From Methylocystis echinoides (GTDB lineage: Bacteria; Pseudomonadota; Alphaproteobacteria; Rhizobiales; Beijerinckiaceae), in assembly GCF_027923385.1 (NCBI RefSeq), contig NZ_BSEC01000001.1, positions 1,686,501 to 1,750,500 on the forward strand: 64,000 nucleotides of DNA. Direction: 5' to 3'. The stretch's first letter is position 1, and each line of letters starts with the position of its first letter. Shown here piece after piece: positions 56,224 to 64,000 of the stretch. Position numbers and translations under genes: made by a program. A model generated the notes under the pieces. The model did not search any database. It had not been told where the DNA came from and worked only from the letters and a program-made list of their open reading frames with translations.

Positions 56224-56898
56224 ATGCGATCCATTCTGCTTTTCCCGGCCGACCGCCGGCGCTCCTTCGTCGACGCCCTCGCCTGCGGCGCCGAGGCGAT
56301 CCTGCTGCGGCCCGACGACGCCGCAAACATGACGCGCGACGAGGCGCTGACATGGGCGCGCGGCCTGATCGCCGCGGCGCGCGGCCGCGAGCGGCCGAAG
56401 CTTTTCGTCGAGATCGCCTCCCTGCGCGACGGCGGCCCGGACGAACTGGCGGCGCTGGTCACTCCGGGCCTCGACGGCGTTGTGCTGCAAGGCTGCGAGG
56501 GGCGGGCGGATGTGCAGCAACTCTCGCTCCGGCTCGCCGCGGCGGAGGCGGCGGCCGAGCTTCCCGCCGGCGCGGTGCGTATCGTCGCGCTTGCGGCGCA
56601 GACGCCGGCGGCCGTTTTCGCGCTCGGCGGCTATGCCGGCGCCTCGGCGCGACTGACGGCCCTCGCCATGGACGAGACGGCGCTGCCCGGCGGCGCGGCG
56701 GCGCGCGCCGCGGCGCGGCCGCTGCTCGCGCTCGGCGCCGCCGCGGCGGGGGCGCTCGCGCTCGATATTTGCCCGCCTGCAAAGGGAAATGCGCTGGAAG
56801 AGGCCTGCCGCGCCATCCGCCGCGAGGGCTTTTCCGGCCTGGTGACCGCCGCCGCCGGGGAGATCCCGGCGATAAATCGGGCCTTCGGAGCAATCTGA
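56224..56898 (+). CDS. HpcH/citrate lyase beta subunit-like protein (degenerate)
   Basis: A 224-residue protein resembling the N-terminal TIM-barrel part of CitE-type C-C lyases: RSILLFPADRRRSFVDALAC for the usual start, LFVEIASLRDG, LDGVVLQGCEGRADVQQL, and ALALDICPPAKGNALEEACR. It is shorter than active CitE proteins (about 290 aa), and the metal-binding Glu/Asp pair is not evident. Its activity is therefore doubtful; a non-catalytic relative is likely. It is divergent from the DUF2336 gene. Confidence 0.65.
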   Translation: MRSILLFPADRRRSFVDALACGAEAILLRPDDAANMTRDEALTWARGLIAAARGRERPKLFVEIASLRDGGPDELAALVTPGLDGVVLQGCEGRADVQQLSLRLAAAEAAAELPAGAVRIVALAAQTPAAVFALGGYAGASARLTALAMDETALPGGAAARAAARPLLALGAAAAGALALDICPPAKGNALEEACRAIRREGFSGLVTAAAGEIPAINRAFGAI

Positions 56899-56934
56899 TC
56901 GACAAAAGGCCACGATCCCGGCCATAACAGGGCC

Positions 56935-57921
56935 ATGACCAGAAAGACGCTTCGCACCATCGGCGGTCTTCTCGCCGTGGTTCTCGCGCTGGCGCCGATG
57001 CGCGACTCCGCCCTCGCGCGCAGCGGCCATCCGCAGACGCCGGAAGCCGCAGCCGCCGGCGCCGGCACGAAGACCCCCGGCGTGCCCGCCAATACGGATG
57101 GGCTGGCGACGCTCAGGCTCAGCGCGTCGCTCACCGGCGTGGACCCGCAGGTCGTGCGCAGCGGCCTCGTGTGGCGGATATTCGAGGAGGGGGCGCAGCC
57201 CGACGGAACCCACAAGCTCGTCGCCCAGTTCGAGGAGGCGACCCCGACCGTGCCGCTGCCGGACGGCGCCTATCTCGTCCACGTCGCCTATGGGCTCGCG
57301 GGCGCCACGCGGCGCGTCGTCGTGGAAGGACGCCATGTCGCCGAGCGCGTGGCGCTCAACGCCGGCGCGCTGAAACTCGTCGACATGCTTGGCGATACGC
57401 AAATTCCCGCCCAGCGCCTCGCCATTTCGATCTACGTGCCCGAGCGCGGCAATTCGGAAGCGAAGCTGATCCTTTCCAACGCGAAGTCGGGCGAGGTGAT
57501 CTGCCTGCCCGAGGGCGCCTATCACATCGTGTCGACGCTGCTCGACACGACCCAGGGCGCGCAGGGCGGCAACAACGCCACCAACTCGGTCGTCACGGCG
57601 GATCTGAAGGTCCCCGCCGGCAAGCTGATCGAGGCGACGCTGAAACATCACGCTGCGACAATGACCCTCAAACTCGTGAAGGCGCCCGGCGGCGAGGCGC
57701 TCGCCAACACCAGTTTCTCCGTGCTCACGCCCGGCGGCGACGTGATCCGCGAACTGATCGGCGCCTTCCCCTCGCTGGTGCTGGCCGAAGGCGAATATGT
57801 CGCCATCGCCCGCCATGAGGGCAAAACCTATCAGAACACCTTTCGCGTGCAGTCGACCAAGGACGCGGACGTCGAGGTCGTCATGAAGGACGACAGGCCG
57901 CCGGAAGAACCGGCGCAATAG
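56935..57921 (+). CDS. Exported protein of unknown function with beta-rich repeats
   Basis: A 328-residue protein with a signal peptide (MTRKTLRTIGGLLAVVLALA, cleavage near ALA-R). The mature part has repeated strands of bacterial-Ig-like character: LVWRIFEEGAQPDGTHKLVA, PLPDGAYLVHVAYGLAGATR, LPEGAYHIVSTLLD, and LAEGEYVAIARHEGKTYQNT. Similar proteins are frequent in Hyphomicrobiales, but no function is assigned. The tail is acidic and Pro-rich. Confidence 0.7.
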   Translation: MTRKTLRTIGGLLAVVLALAPMRDSALARSGHPQTPEAAAAGAGTKTPGVPANTDGLATLRLSASLTGVDPQVVRSGLVWRIFEEGAQPDGTHKLVAQFEEATPTVPLPDGAYLVHVAYGLAGATRRVVVEGRHVAERVALNAGALKLVDMLGDTQIPAQRLAISIYVPERGNSEAKLILSNAKSGEVICLPEGAYHIVSTLLDTTQGAQGGNNATNSVVTADLKVPAGKLIEATLKHHAATMTLKLVKAPGGEALANTSFSVLTPGGDVIRELIGAFPSLVLAEGEYVAIARHEGKTYQNTFRVQSTKDADVEVVMKDDRPPEEPAQ

Positions 57922-57967
57922 ATTCCCTCAGAAACGGCGCGATGATTGACGCGCATGCGCCTGTCGG

Positions 57968-58048
57968 GTGCTCGTCAAACTGGTTGGCGTCGCCGGCGTG
58001 ACCCATCTGGCCGAGAACGGCGCGACGGACCAGTTCTTCGTGGTCTGA
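57968..58048 (+). pseudogene. 3' remnant of a surface-layer-like gene
   Basis: These 27 codons read VLVKLVGVAGVTHLAENGAT then DQFFVV and a stop. They closely match the last 25 residues of the intact protein ending at 61169 (TLVKLVGVTGVTSLVETGAD then QFFVV). No upstream coding continues, so this is the surviving tail of a deleted relative, lying 236 bases before the intact gene. DNA identity is high only over this tail; the sequence after the stops differs. Confidence 0.75.
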
Positions 58049-58168
58049 GCGGCGGCCAAAGGCGCTCAATTTCCAGTTGCGGCAATGCCTTGCGCCTCTC
58101 TCTGCGCGCAGGGACGCCTCCGTCGCGCGTCCCGGCGCGTCCTGGACGCGCATCCCTATAGAGCATTG

Positions 58169-58198
58169 TTGACATACCCGCCGGCGGACTGCTTAAAC
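58169..58198 (+). promoter_or_regulatory. Possible promoter of the surface-layer-like gene
   Basis: A perfect -35 hexamer TTGACA (58169-58174) is followed after 18-19 bases by TTAAACT, a weak -10, about 85 bases before the start codon. The rest of 57922-58283 holds the remnant above and nothing else I can support. Confidence 0.35.
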
Positions 58199-58283
58199 TT
58201 GGCCATATGTCGACAGAGTCGCGCGCGCAGGCGGCAGGGCGTGAAGGTGCGGCGATGCGAAATTCCCTCAAAGGAGCTTACAG

Positions 58284-61169
58284 ATGGCCGCGCCTCTCCC
58301 GACCGTGCAGCAAGCAATCGACGGTCTGTATATCGTTCTCTATGGCCGCACCGCCGATTCGCTCGGCTACACCGCCTGGAGCAGCTATCTGGGTCTGACC
58401 CAGACGCAGATCGCCGCGCAGCAGGCGACCGCCGCACAATATCAGAGCCTCGCCAACGCCTTCATCACGGGCGAGCCGACCTATTATAACGCGACCTATC
58501 CCTCGACGATGACGAACACGCAGTTCGTCAATGCGCTCTATGTGAATCTCGGCGGCGCGCTCGGCGATGCGGCCGGCACGCTCTATTGGACGAGCCTGCT
58601 CAACGCCGGCCAGAGCCGCGCGTCGGTTGTGGCGCAGTTCACCCAGTCGTTCCAGTCGATCGACCTCTCCTCGCAGGCTGGTTCGGGCCTCTCGGCTGAA
58701 GATTATGCGGCCGCGGTGCTGCGTCAGAAGACCTTCAACAACAAGGTCATTGTTTCGCAATATTACGCGCAGCTCTCGGCGACCAATCCGTTCATGGTCG
58801 CGAACACGACCACTGACCCGGCCTTCCAGGCGGTGCAGAAGATTCTTCAGGGCGTCGACGCCACGCCGGCGTCGGTTGCGGCGGCGCAGGCGGTGATCGA
58901 CGCGGCGGTCGCGGCGGGTTCGGTCACGCCGATCCTCAATGCGCCGACCGCGCCGGGTCAGAATTTCAATCTCACCGTCAACACCGACATGATCGTCGGC
59001 ACGGCGGGCAATGACACGATCACGGCGGGGATCGACACCGATGCGTTTGGAGGGGAACTAAGCACCTTTACGACGGGCGATCAGATCGACGGCGGCGCGG
59101 GGCGGGATACGCTGAAAATCTACGCCAGCTTCCCGGGCGCGCCGGTCAATATGTTTTATCCGTCTTTGGCGTCGGTGAGGAATGTCGAGACAATCGACAT
59201 TTACAACGCCAATGGCGCGCTGTTCATGACGCAGGGCAAGGGCGTGATCGATGCGTCGAAATTCGTGGGCGCGACCCTGATCCGTCAGATCGGCGACGCC
59301 GCCGGCATCGTCGAACTCGCGGCGACGACGACTGCGGCTTTCAAGGATATAGGGGCCAACAGGCTCCTCGACGTCGATCCTGCCGATGCGGCGACGCGCG
59401 TTTCCATCGCCTATGAGAATATTGGCGAAAACGGGACGCTGACGATCGGCGCCCTGAACGCCTTGATGGGCAGGACCTTCTCGCTGAACAGCGTGACGAT
59501 CACCGGCGCCGTCGTCGACAGCGACAATGATGGAACGATCGCCAACACAAATGTCGCCGTGACGGTGGGACAGGATGTCGAGGCGCTGACGTTCGACAGC
59601 GCCATCGCCGCCAATCTGACCATCACCGACGGCGCCGGAACGAAAAAGCTGGCGACCATCGACGCCAGCGCCAGCAAGGGCGCGATCACCTACGCCGACA
59701 CCGAGACGACCGTCGCCACGATCAGGACCGGCGCCGGCGATGACACTGTGACCCTTGTAACGGCGACCTCGAAGACGGTCGGCGCGGTGGTCGACGCCTC
59801 CGTGTCCACCGGCGACGGCAAGGATACTGTCACCGTCAATGTGACTGGCGACGGCAAGACGAGCGTCAGCACCGGCGCGGGCGACGACACCGTGGATATC
59901 GCCGCGCGCGACATGAATGTGCTGAACGTCAATCTCGGTGACGGCGCCGATACTTTCACCTCCACCGCCACCATCAACGCCACGGATGTGATCGACGCCG
60001 GCGCCGGCGTGGATGTCCTGGCCCTGAAACTGGTCGGCGCCGCCAATATTGGCGCGTTCAGGAACTTCGACGTCTATGACGTGAAGGGCATGAGCGCCAA
60101 CCTGGATCTCGACATTCTGAATGGCTCCAACACCGTCACCGAGATCGTCGGCAGCGGCGCGCTCGCTGCTGGCGTCACCCTGCAGAACGTCGGGGCGGGC
60201 GTGAACTTCCGGGTGACCGGGAGCATGGGCGTCGGGCCCCAGCTGGTCCTGACCCAGAAGACGGCTGGGGCGCTGACCATCACGCTCGACGCCGATCAGG
60301 TGACTGAGATCAATGGCGACGAGTGGGCGGCGACGGCGGTCGCCGCCACGAACGCCAACTCGATTTCGGCGGTGTTCGACACGGATCACCTGAACCCGGC
60401 CGGCACGCAGACGGGTGAAGCGTCGGCGTCCGACAATGCGGTGTTCATGTTACTCACGGAGGGAGCCGCGACGAGCCTCTCGGTCGTATCCGGCGGCGCC
60501 TTTGCGCAGAATAATCTTTACGTCCAGGCGATGAATGACACACTGACAAATGTGACGGTCACCGGCGCCCGATCCCTGTTTCTGAACATCAACGCGGTTT
60601 CCGCGTCGAAGATCGGGATGATCGACGCTTCCGCCCAGACCGGCGGCCTGACAGCCTCTCTGGCCCTGCTGAAGGACGGCGGCGTGATCAAGCTGGGCTC
60701 CGGCACGGATGTGATCACGGCGAACGCCGCCTCCAATGCGACGGCTCCGGAGAGCATCCAGGGCTTCGCCAAAACGGCGGCCGTGGCGGTGAGCACGGCG
60801 CCGGCCGACGCCACAGCGCGGGCCGCGGCGATCGCTGCCGCCGACAAGCTTGTCATCAGCGGAGCCGACGTCGCCAATGCGAGCGTCAGCGGCGCGGCGG
60901 CGACCCTGTCCAATGGCGTGCTGACCTTCACGGGCGCCGGTCCGACGACGCTGGACGCCGCGCTGCGCATCGCGGACGATTTCGCGGAGACCGCCGGCGA
61001 GACGGTCGCCTTCCAGTTCATCGGCGACACCTATGTGTTCGCGCAGGGGGCGACGCATGCGGTTGGCGCGCCGGCGGTCAGCGCTGCCGACACCCTCGTG
61101 AAACTGGTTGGCGTGACAGGCGTGACGAGCCTCGTCGAGACCGGCGCGGATCAGTTCTTCGTGGTCTGA
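58284..61169 (+). CDS. DUF4214/RTX-type surface protein (S-layer-like)
   Basis: A 961-residue, Ala/Thr/Asp-rich, Cys-free protein. The N-terminal 200 residues hold two DUF4214-type units (LYIVLYGRTADSLGYTAWSS and FVNALYVNLGGALGDAAGTL). A long beta-rich region follows with RTX-like Ca-binding nonapeptides (TAGNDTITAG, GAGDDTVTLV, GAGDDTVDIA, GDGADTFTST). The end, LVKLVGVTGVTSLVETGADQ then FFVV, resembles an uncleaved type I secretion signal. No Sec signal peptide is present. The ATG has a strong ribosome-binding site (aaaggag). It is probably exported through an ABC/MFP/TolC system as an S-layer or adhesin; no such exporter is encoded in the window. Confidence 0.8.
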   Translation: MAAPLPTVQQAIDGLYIVLYGRTADSLGYTAWSSYLGLTQTQIAAQQATAAQYQSLANAFITGEPTYYNATYPSTMTNTQFVNALYVNLGGALGDAAGTLYWTSLLNAGQSRASVVAQFTQSFQSIDLSSQAGSGLSAEDYAAAVLRQKTFNNKVIVSQYYAQLSATNPFMVANTTTDPAFQAVQKILQGVDATPASVAAAQAVIDAAVAAGSVTPILNAPTAPGQNFNLTVNTDMIVGTAGNDTITAGIDTDAFGGELSTFTTGDQIDGGAGRDTLKIYASFPGAPVNMFYPSLASVRNVETIDIYNANGALFMTQGKGVIDASKFVGATLIRQIGDAAGIVELAATTTAAFKDIGANRLLDVDPADAATRVSIAYENIGENGTLTIGALNALMGRTFSLNSVTITGAVVDSDNDGTIANTNVAVTVGQDVEALTFDSAIAANLTITDGAGTKKLATIDASASKGAITYADTETTVATIRTGAGDDTVTLVTATSKTVGAVVDASVSTGDGKDTVTVNVTGDGKTSVSTGAGDDTVDIAARDMNVLNVNLGDGADTFTSTATINATDVIDAGAGVDVLALKLVGAANIGAFRNFDVYDVKGMSANLDLDILNGSNTVTEIVGSGALAAGVTLQNVGAGVNFRVTGSMGVGPQLVLTQKTAGALTITLDADQVTEINGDEWAATAVAATNANSISAVFDTDHLNPAGTQTGEASASDNAVFMLLTEGAATSLSVVSGGAFAQNNLYVQAMNDTLTNVTVTGARSLFLNINAVSASKIGMIDASAQTGGLTASLALLKDGGVIKLGSGTDVITANAASNATAPESIQGFAKTAAVAVSTAPADATARAAAIAAADKLVISGADVANASVSGAAATLSNGVLTFTGAGPTTLDAALRIADDFAETAGETVAFQFIGDTYVFAQGATHAVGAPAVSAADTLVKLVGVTGVTSLVETGADQFFVV

Positions 61170-61418
61170 CCGGGCGCTTTCCGCGCGGCCCGCCGCGCGT
61201 TTCCTGAAGATGACGCACAATTCCGACGGGGCCGGCGGTCCCGTCGCTGATCGACCCGGTGGCCCCAGCGTGGTTGTCGATCATGGTTCCCGGTGGCTCT
61301 TTCGAGCTGGTACGAATCTGACTATTAAATATGCACACTGATCGCTTATTGCGCATTGGATGCATAAAATCGCAGCTGAGTGGCTGCTATTTGAACGAAT
61401 AGTCGAGGGGAACTACCA

Positions 61419-61670
61419 ATGTCGTCTTTCGCCATCAGCGGCTTCGCCGCGCGCCTTGCTCTTGTTTCCGCTCTCTGTCTGACGGCTTCGGTCGCCGCCG
61501 AAGCGCGCGATCGTGTCCGGGCCGTCCCGCATCACGCGCATGAATTTTTCGCCGTGGCGCCGACCTCGGCCGAGCCGGAGGATGCGCCGGCGACGAAGTC
61601 TTCCTGCTTCACGACCAACAGTCCGATGGAGGCCACCAAGGGCATCCGCCACTGGAGCGGCCACTGCTGA
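61419..61670 (+). CDS. Small exported protein, 83 aa, unknown function
   Basis: A signal peptide (MSSFAISGFAARLALVSALC onward, cleavage near AEA-R at residue 29) is followed by a 54-residue His/Pro-rich mature part with two Cys (KSSCFTTNSPMEATKGIRHW, then SGHC at the end). A promoter-sized AT-richer region (61310-61410) precedes it and a two-way terminator follows. No family was recognised. Confidence 0.6.
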   Translation: MSSFAISGFAARLALVSALCLTASVAAEARDRVRAVPHHAHEFFAVAPTSAEPEDAPATKSSCFTTNSPMEATKGIRHWSGHC

Positions 61671-61702
61671 ATTTAAACCAAGGGCATTGAAAAACAAAAA
61701 GA

Positions 61703-61730
61703 AAAGCCGGCGAACAGGGTCGCCGGCTTT
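61703..61730. terminator. Bidirectional intrinsic terminator
   Basis: AAAGCCGGCGA (61703-61713) and TCGCCGGCTTT (61720-61730) form an 11-bp stem with a 6-nt loop between the convergent small exported gene and the porin gene. On the minus strand a T-rich tail (cttttctttttg) follows, so it is strongest for the porin transcript. Confidence 0.8.
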
Positions 61731-61756
61731 CGTGTTTGTCTCGCGTGTTCCGGAGA

Positions 61757-63283
61757 TCAGAGCAGGGAGAAGGGAATGATCACGTCCATGTTGAACATGC
61801 CCTGCGAGCGGCTCAGACCGTTGCCGTTGTAGTTGAGGCCGCGGAAGAAGGGCGTGGTGCCATTCACCGAGGTGTCCCAACGGAACTCCGGACGCAGGAT
61901 CATGCCGGTGATGATCGGCAGCTTCGGCAGCTCGGGCGTGATCGTCATGCCGGCCGTGAGCGCCAGATAGCTGGTGCCGTGGTTGGCGGCGTTCGGATCG
62001 AACGTCGAGCGGAAGAAGCAGGTCGGGCAGGGGTAGCCGTGGAAGGCGTTGGCGGCGTCATAGTAGCCGGCCGGCGCGGAGACGAAGAAGTTCGCGGTGT
62101 CGCGGTAGTATTCGACGCGGCCATTGATCTTGAAGATGTCATTGATCTTGTAGGACGCATATTGCGCGATCGCGTAGGATTCGGCGCCCTTCGGATATTG
62201 CGGGAGATAGGACAGGGCGTTGGCCGGCCAGCCCGGCGCCGCGACGAACTCCGGGAAGAAGCCGTTGTAGAAGCCATAGGCGTTCTGCGGAATGCCGCCG
62301 AGGCTGGACGCCGGGTTGTTGCCGCTTTCGCGGTTGAACGCCATGTCGGTGATGAGGGTAAGGTTCTCCGTCACCTTCCAGGTCGTGGTCAGATTGGCGA
62401 AGGTGCGGTTGGTGCTGTTCGGATTACAGACGCAGGCGAAGGGCGTGTTCGGCCAGGCGCCCGGGAAAATGCCCGGCGGCAGGCCCAGCGCGTCCGGATT
62501 ATAGGCGACGCCGAACTGCTTCGGGTTTTCCGGGCCCGAGTGGACGAAGCCCATGATGGTCAGATTGCCTTCGAGCAGGTTCAGGCCGACACCGCCGTGG
62601 AAGGCGGGCGCGGCGTTGTTGTCGCCGGGGTAGCCGATGAAGGTGTTCACGCCGGTGGTGACGCCCGCATAGACGTCGAGCCAGTCGCGGACGTGGGTCG
62701 TGGTCATCACGCCGGTGTGAAGGAAGGGCCCGAAGTTGAAGATGTAGGAGTGGCTGTAGAACAGATTGTCCTTGGCGTACATCACCTCGGCGCCGTTATA
62801 GGTCGGGAAGATACCGGCCTTGATGTCGACGCCACCCTCGGAAATGAAGGACTTCCAGGGCAGATGCGCCTGAACGTTGGCTTCCAGCGGTCCGATCTGG
62901 GTGCGGCTCGGGATCCAGTAATCGGTCGTGCCGATCACATGGTTGAAGCGCATGTCCTCGCCAATCTGGATCTGCGCCTTGAAGCCGAAGTCATAGTGGT
63001 CCGACTTCGGGTCGAGGGGACGCATGACCGTCAGAACGGCGCCGTTGAAGATCGGCTGGTTGGAGTCGATGGTGTAGAGATGACCCCAGTTGATGTTGTT
63101 CCAGGGCTGGTTGAAGTTCATCGCAACGCCGCCCTCGACGTAGCCGTCGACGGTCAGCGTATCCAGCCACTTCGGCGGCGGCGGCGGCGCGACGGCGGCC
63201 TTCTTGTTCGCCACGTCGGCGGCGCCTGCCATAGTTGCAGCGAGCGTAAACGCGGTGATGAGAGGGAGGGAATACCACTTCAT
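61757..63283 (-). CDS. Outer-membrane beta-barrel porin (BBP2/PF07642-like)
   Basis: A 508-residue protein with a signal peptide (cleavage near AGA-A), a Lys/Ala/Pro linker (VAPPPPPKWLDTLTVDGYVE) and a large barrel of alternating strands such as VDGYVEGGVAMNFNQPWN and YDFGFKAQIQIGED. It ends in the aromatic strand MFNMDVIIPFSLL, with C-terminal Leu instead of the usual Phe. It fits the OmpL/BBP2 group of putative porins. Two Cys pairs (ACVCNP and CPTCFF) in loops are unusual for a porin. An inverted repeat upstream may regulate it. Confidence 0.82.
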   Translation of the reverse strand: MKWYSLPLITAFTLAATMAGAADVANKKAAVAPPPPPKWLDTLTVDGYVEGGVAMNFNQPWNNINWGHLYTIDSNQPIFNGAVLTVMRPLDPKSDHYDFGFKAQIQIGEDMRFNHVIGTTDYWIPSRTQIGPLEANVQAHLPWKSFISEGGVDIKAGIFPTYNGAEVMYAKDNLFYSHSYIFNFGPFLHTGVMTTTHVRDWLDVYAGVTTGVNTFIGYPGDNNAAPAFHGGVGLNLLEGNLTIMGFVHSGPENPKQFGVAYNPDALGLPPGIFPGAWPNTPFACVCNPNSTNRTFANLTTTWKVTENLTLITDMAFNRESGNNPASSLGGIPQNAYGFYNGFFPEFVAAPGWPANALSYLPQYPKGAESYAIAQYASYKINDIFKINGRVEYYRDTANFFVSAPAGYYDAANAFHGYPCPTCFFRSTFDPNAANHGTSYLALTAGMTITPELPKLPIITGMILRPEFRWDTSVNGTTPFFRGLNYNGNGLSRSQGMFNMDVIIPFSLL

Positions 63284-63617
63284 TGCCTGGAACTCCGGTC
63301 TGGGGAGGCGGAAACTGCGTCAATTTCAACGCGGAGACCGGAAGCGTTTCAAGGTTAAGTCTGACGCAATTGCCCATTGTTTGGGCAAACAAGCCAGCAA
63401 CAATTCATTGTCTTTGAGATTGTGGCGCCAATGTCACAATCAAAAGTCCCGAAATCAATTGAGCTTTTTGGTAGACTATCCTGGGCGCGGGCTATTTCCC
63501 GGTTTTGCTTTGCGTGTTTTCGCACAAAACTGATTCGCCGGACTCGCTTCCGGCTGTCGGCGACCCACTTCATGGTTGAGTGGCCGCGTTCATGACGGCC
63601 GCCTGAGGGGAGTTCAC
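63284..63617. promoter_or_regulatory. Intergenic regulatory region between porin and Rieske-reductase genes
   Basis: This 334-bp divergent region holds no gene and is clearly AT-richer than the window. It contains the perfect inverted repeat TTGCCCA-ttgtt-TGGGCAA (63370-63388) about 90 bases upstream of the porin start, a good candidate operator. The promoters of both genes should lie here; no convincing -35/-10 pair was fixed. Confidence 0.5.
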
Positions 63618-64000
63618 ATGTCGCAAGGGGCAGAAACAATCGGCGAGGATTTTGCGCTCGGGATCGACTCCGCGGCCGTCGTCGAGGGGGCGCCGGTCAG
63701 GGGCCATGTCGGCGGCAAGGACGCCATCATGGTGCGCAAGGGCGACGAGGTTTTCGTCGTCGGCGCCTTTTGCACGCATTATCACGGCCCGCTGGCGGAG
63801 GGGCTCGTCGTCGGCGACACGATTCGCTGCCCCTGGCATCACGCCTGTTTCAGTCTCCGCGATGGGCAGGCGCTGCGCGCGCCGGCTTTCGACGCTTTGG
63901 CGCGCTGGCGGGTGGAGCAGGTCGACGGCAGGATTTTCGCGCGCGAGCGCGTGAAGACGGCGCCGCCCCGGCCCGTCCCGGCGCGGGTCCCGCGCGCTGT
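63618..64000 (+). CDS. Rieske-domain FAD reductase, N-terminal part (cut by window edge)
   Basis: The first 127 residues form a Rieske 2Fe-2S domain: GAFCTHYHGPLAEGL and IRCPWHHACFSLRDG supply the Cys-x-His and Cys-x2-His ligands. A Pro-rich linker (KTAPPRPVPARVPRAV) follows as the window ends. The layout of an N-terminal Rieske domain plus linker is that of AIFM3-like NAD(P)H/FAD oxidoreductases; the flavin part is not visible. A strong ribosome-binding site (gaggggag) precedes the ATG. A stand-alone Rieske ferredoxin is the alternative. Confidence 0.82.
   Translation, partial: MSQGAETIGEDFALGIDSAAVVEGAPVRGHVGGKDAIMVRKGDEVFVVGAFCTHYHGPLAEGLVVGDTIRCPWHHACFSLRDGQALRAPAFDALARWRVEQVDGRIFARERVKTAPPRPVPARVPRA

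Noticed and set aside
59058..60389. 443-codon minus-strand frame opposite the surface-layer-like gene
   Set aside because: The reverse complement of an Asp/Ala/Gly-rich repeat gene naturally stays open. There is no domain or start signal.
61736..63358. 540-codon plus-strand frame opposite the porin gene
   Set aside because: It is antisense to the porin, is rich in Arg/Val/Gly without any motif, and shares the porin's GC-phase; the minus-strand protein has a signal peptide and barrel strands.

Overview
This 64 kb window is high-GC chromosomal DNA from an alphaproteobacterium, most likely a member of Hyphomicrobiales near Beijerinckiaceae/Methylocystaceae. The main support is CtrA and a ChpT-type phosphotransferase flanking a chemotaxis operon, a DUF2336 protein, a DUF4214/RTX surface-layer-like protein, a CoxMNOP-type alternative oxidase operon, the rpmH-rnpA-yidC-engB-argB-dapD-dapE string, and a three-gene cytochrome bc1 operon. 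The family assignment is inference from gene content; no rRNA or tRNA gene was seen.

Layout. 0-1.2 kb: end of a hydrogenase maturation operon (hypA partial, hypB). 1.5-6.4 kb: haem-copper oxidase operon (subunits II, I, two III-like proteins, IV), converging on a universal stress protein. 6.6-7.7 kb: a Gly/Trp/Tyr-rich exported protein and an RlpA-like protein. 8.1-10.7 kb: a small accessory island (DUF3800 protein, 60-aa basic protein, KilA-N protein, IS1595-type transposase fragment). 10.7-17.8 kb: cysQ-like phosphatase, chpT, cheA (broken by an in-frame amber codon), cheW, cheY, cheR, ctrA. 18.1-20.1 kb: exported beta-propeller protein and TetR regulator, each preceded by the same 15-bp near-palindrome. 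20.2-28.4 kb: housekeeping genes rpmH, rnpA, yidC, engB, argB, a HAD nucleotidase, dapD, a HicBA-like toxin-antitoxin pair and dapE. 28.5-33.5 kb: a split transketolase and three tandem parallel-beta-helix paralogues. 33.5-45.7 kb: yraN, glyS, LpoA-like lipoprotein, rsmI, CDGSH protein, trxB, ELM1-like protein, DUF559 protein, greA, carB. 46-49.5 kb: orphan small ORF, LuxR regulator, cytochrome c, GtrA protein, hemF, trmL. 49.7-52.5 kb: petABC. 52.6-57.9 kb: marC, a small membrane protein, nadK, 2Fe-2S ferredoxin, DUF2336 protein, a lyase-like protein and an exported protein. 57.9-64 kb: remnant of a surface-layer-like gene, its intact 961-aa relative, a small exported protein, a porin and the start of a Rieske-domain reductase.

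Respiration and assembly are the strongest theme. The bc1 complex and a cytochrome c sit with an aa3-type alternative oxidase, YidC inserts membrane proteins, HemF feeds haem synthesis and HypAB supply nickel. A second theme is cell-cycle and motility signalling, with ChpT, CheA/W/Y/R and CtrA adjacent.

The most unusual structure is a family of about 115-bp inverted-repeat elements (two sequence types, A and B) in at least nine intergenic places. Two near-identical copies in direct orientation bracket a DUF559 nuclease-like gene and appear to supply its ribosome-binding site and its C-terminus. Other points are the split cheA, the 27-codon 3' remnant of a surface-layer-like gene, the duplicated TetR operator and a strong minus-strand terminator upstream of carB.
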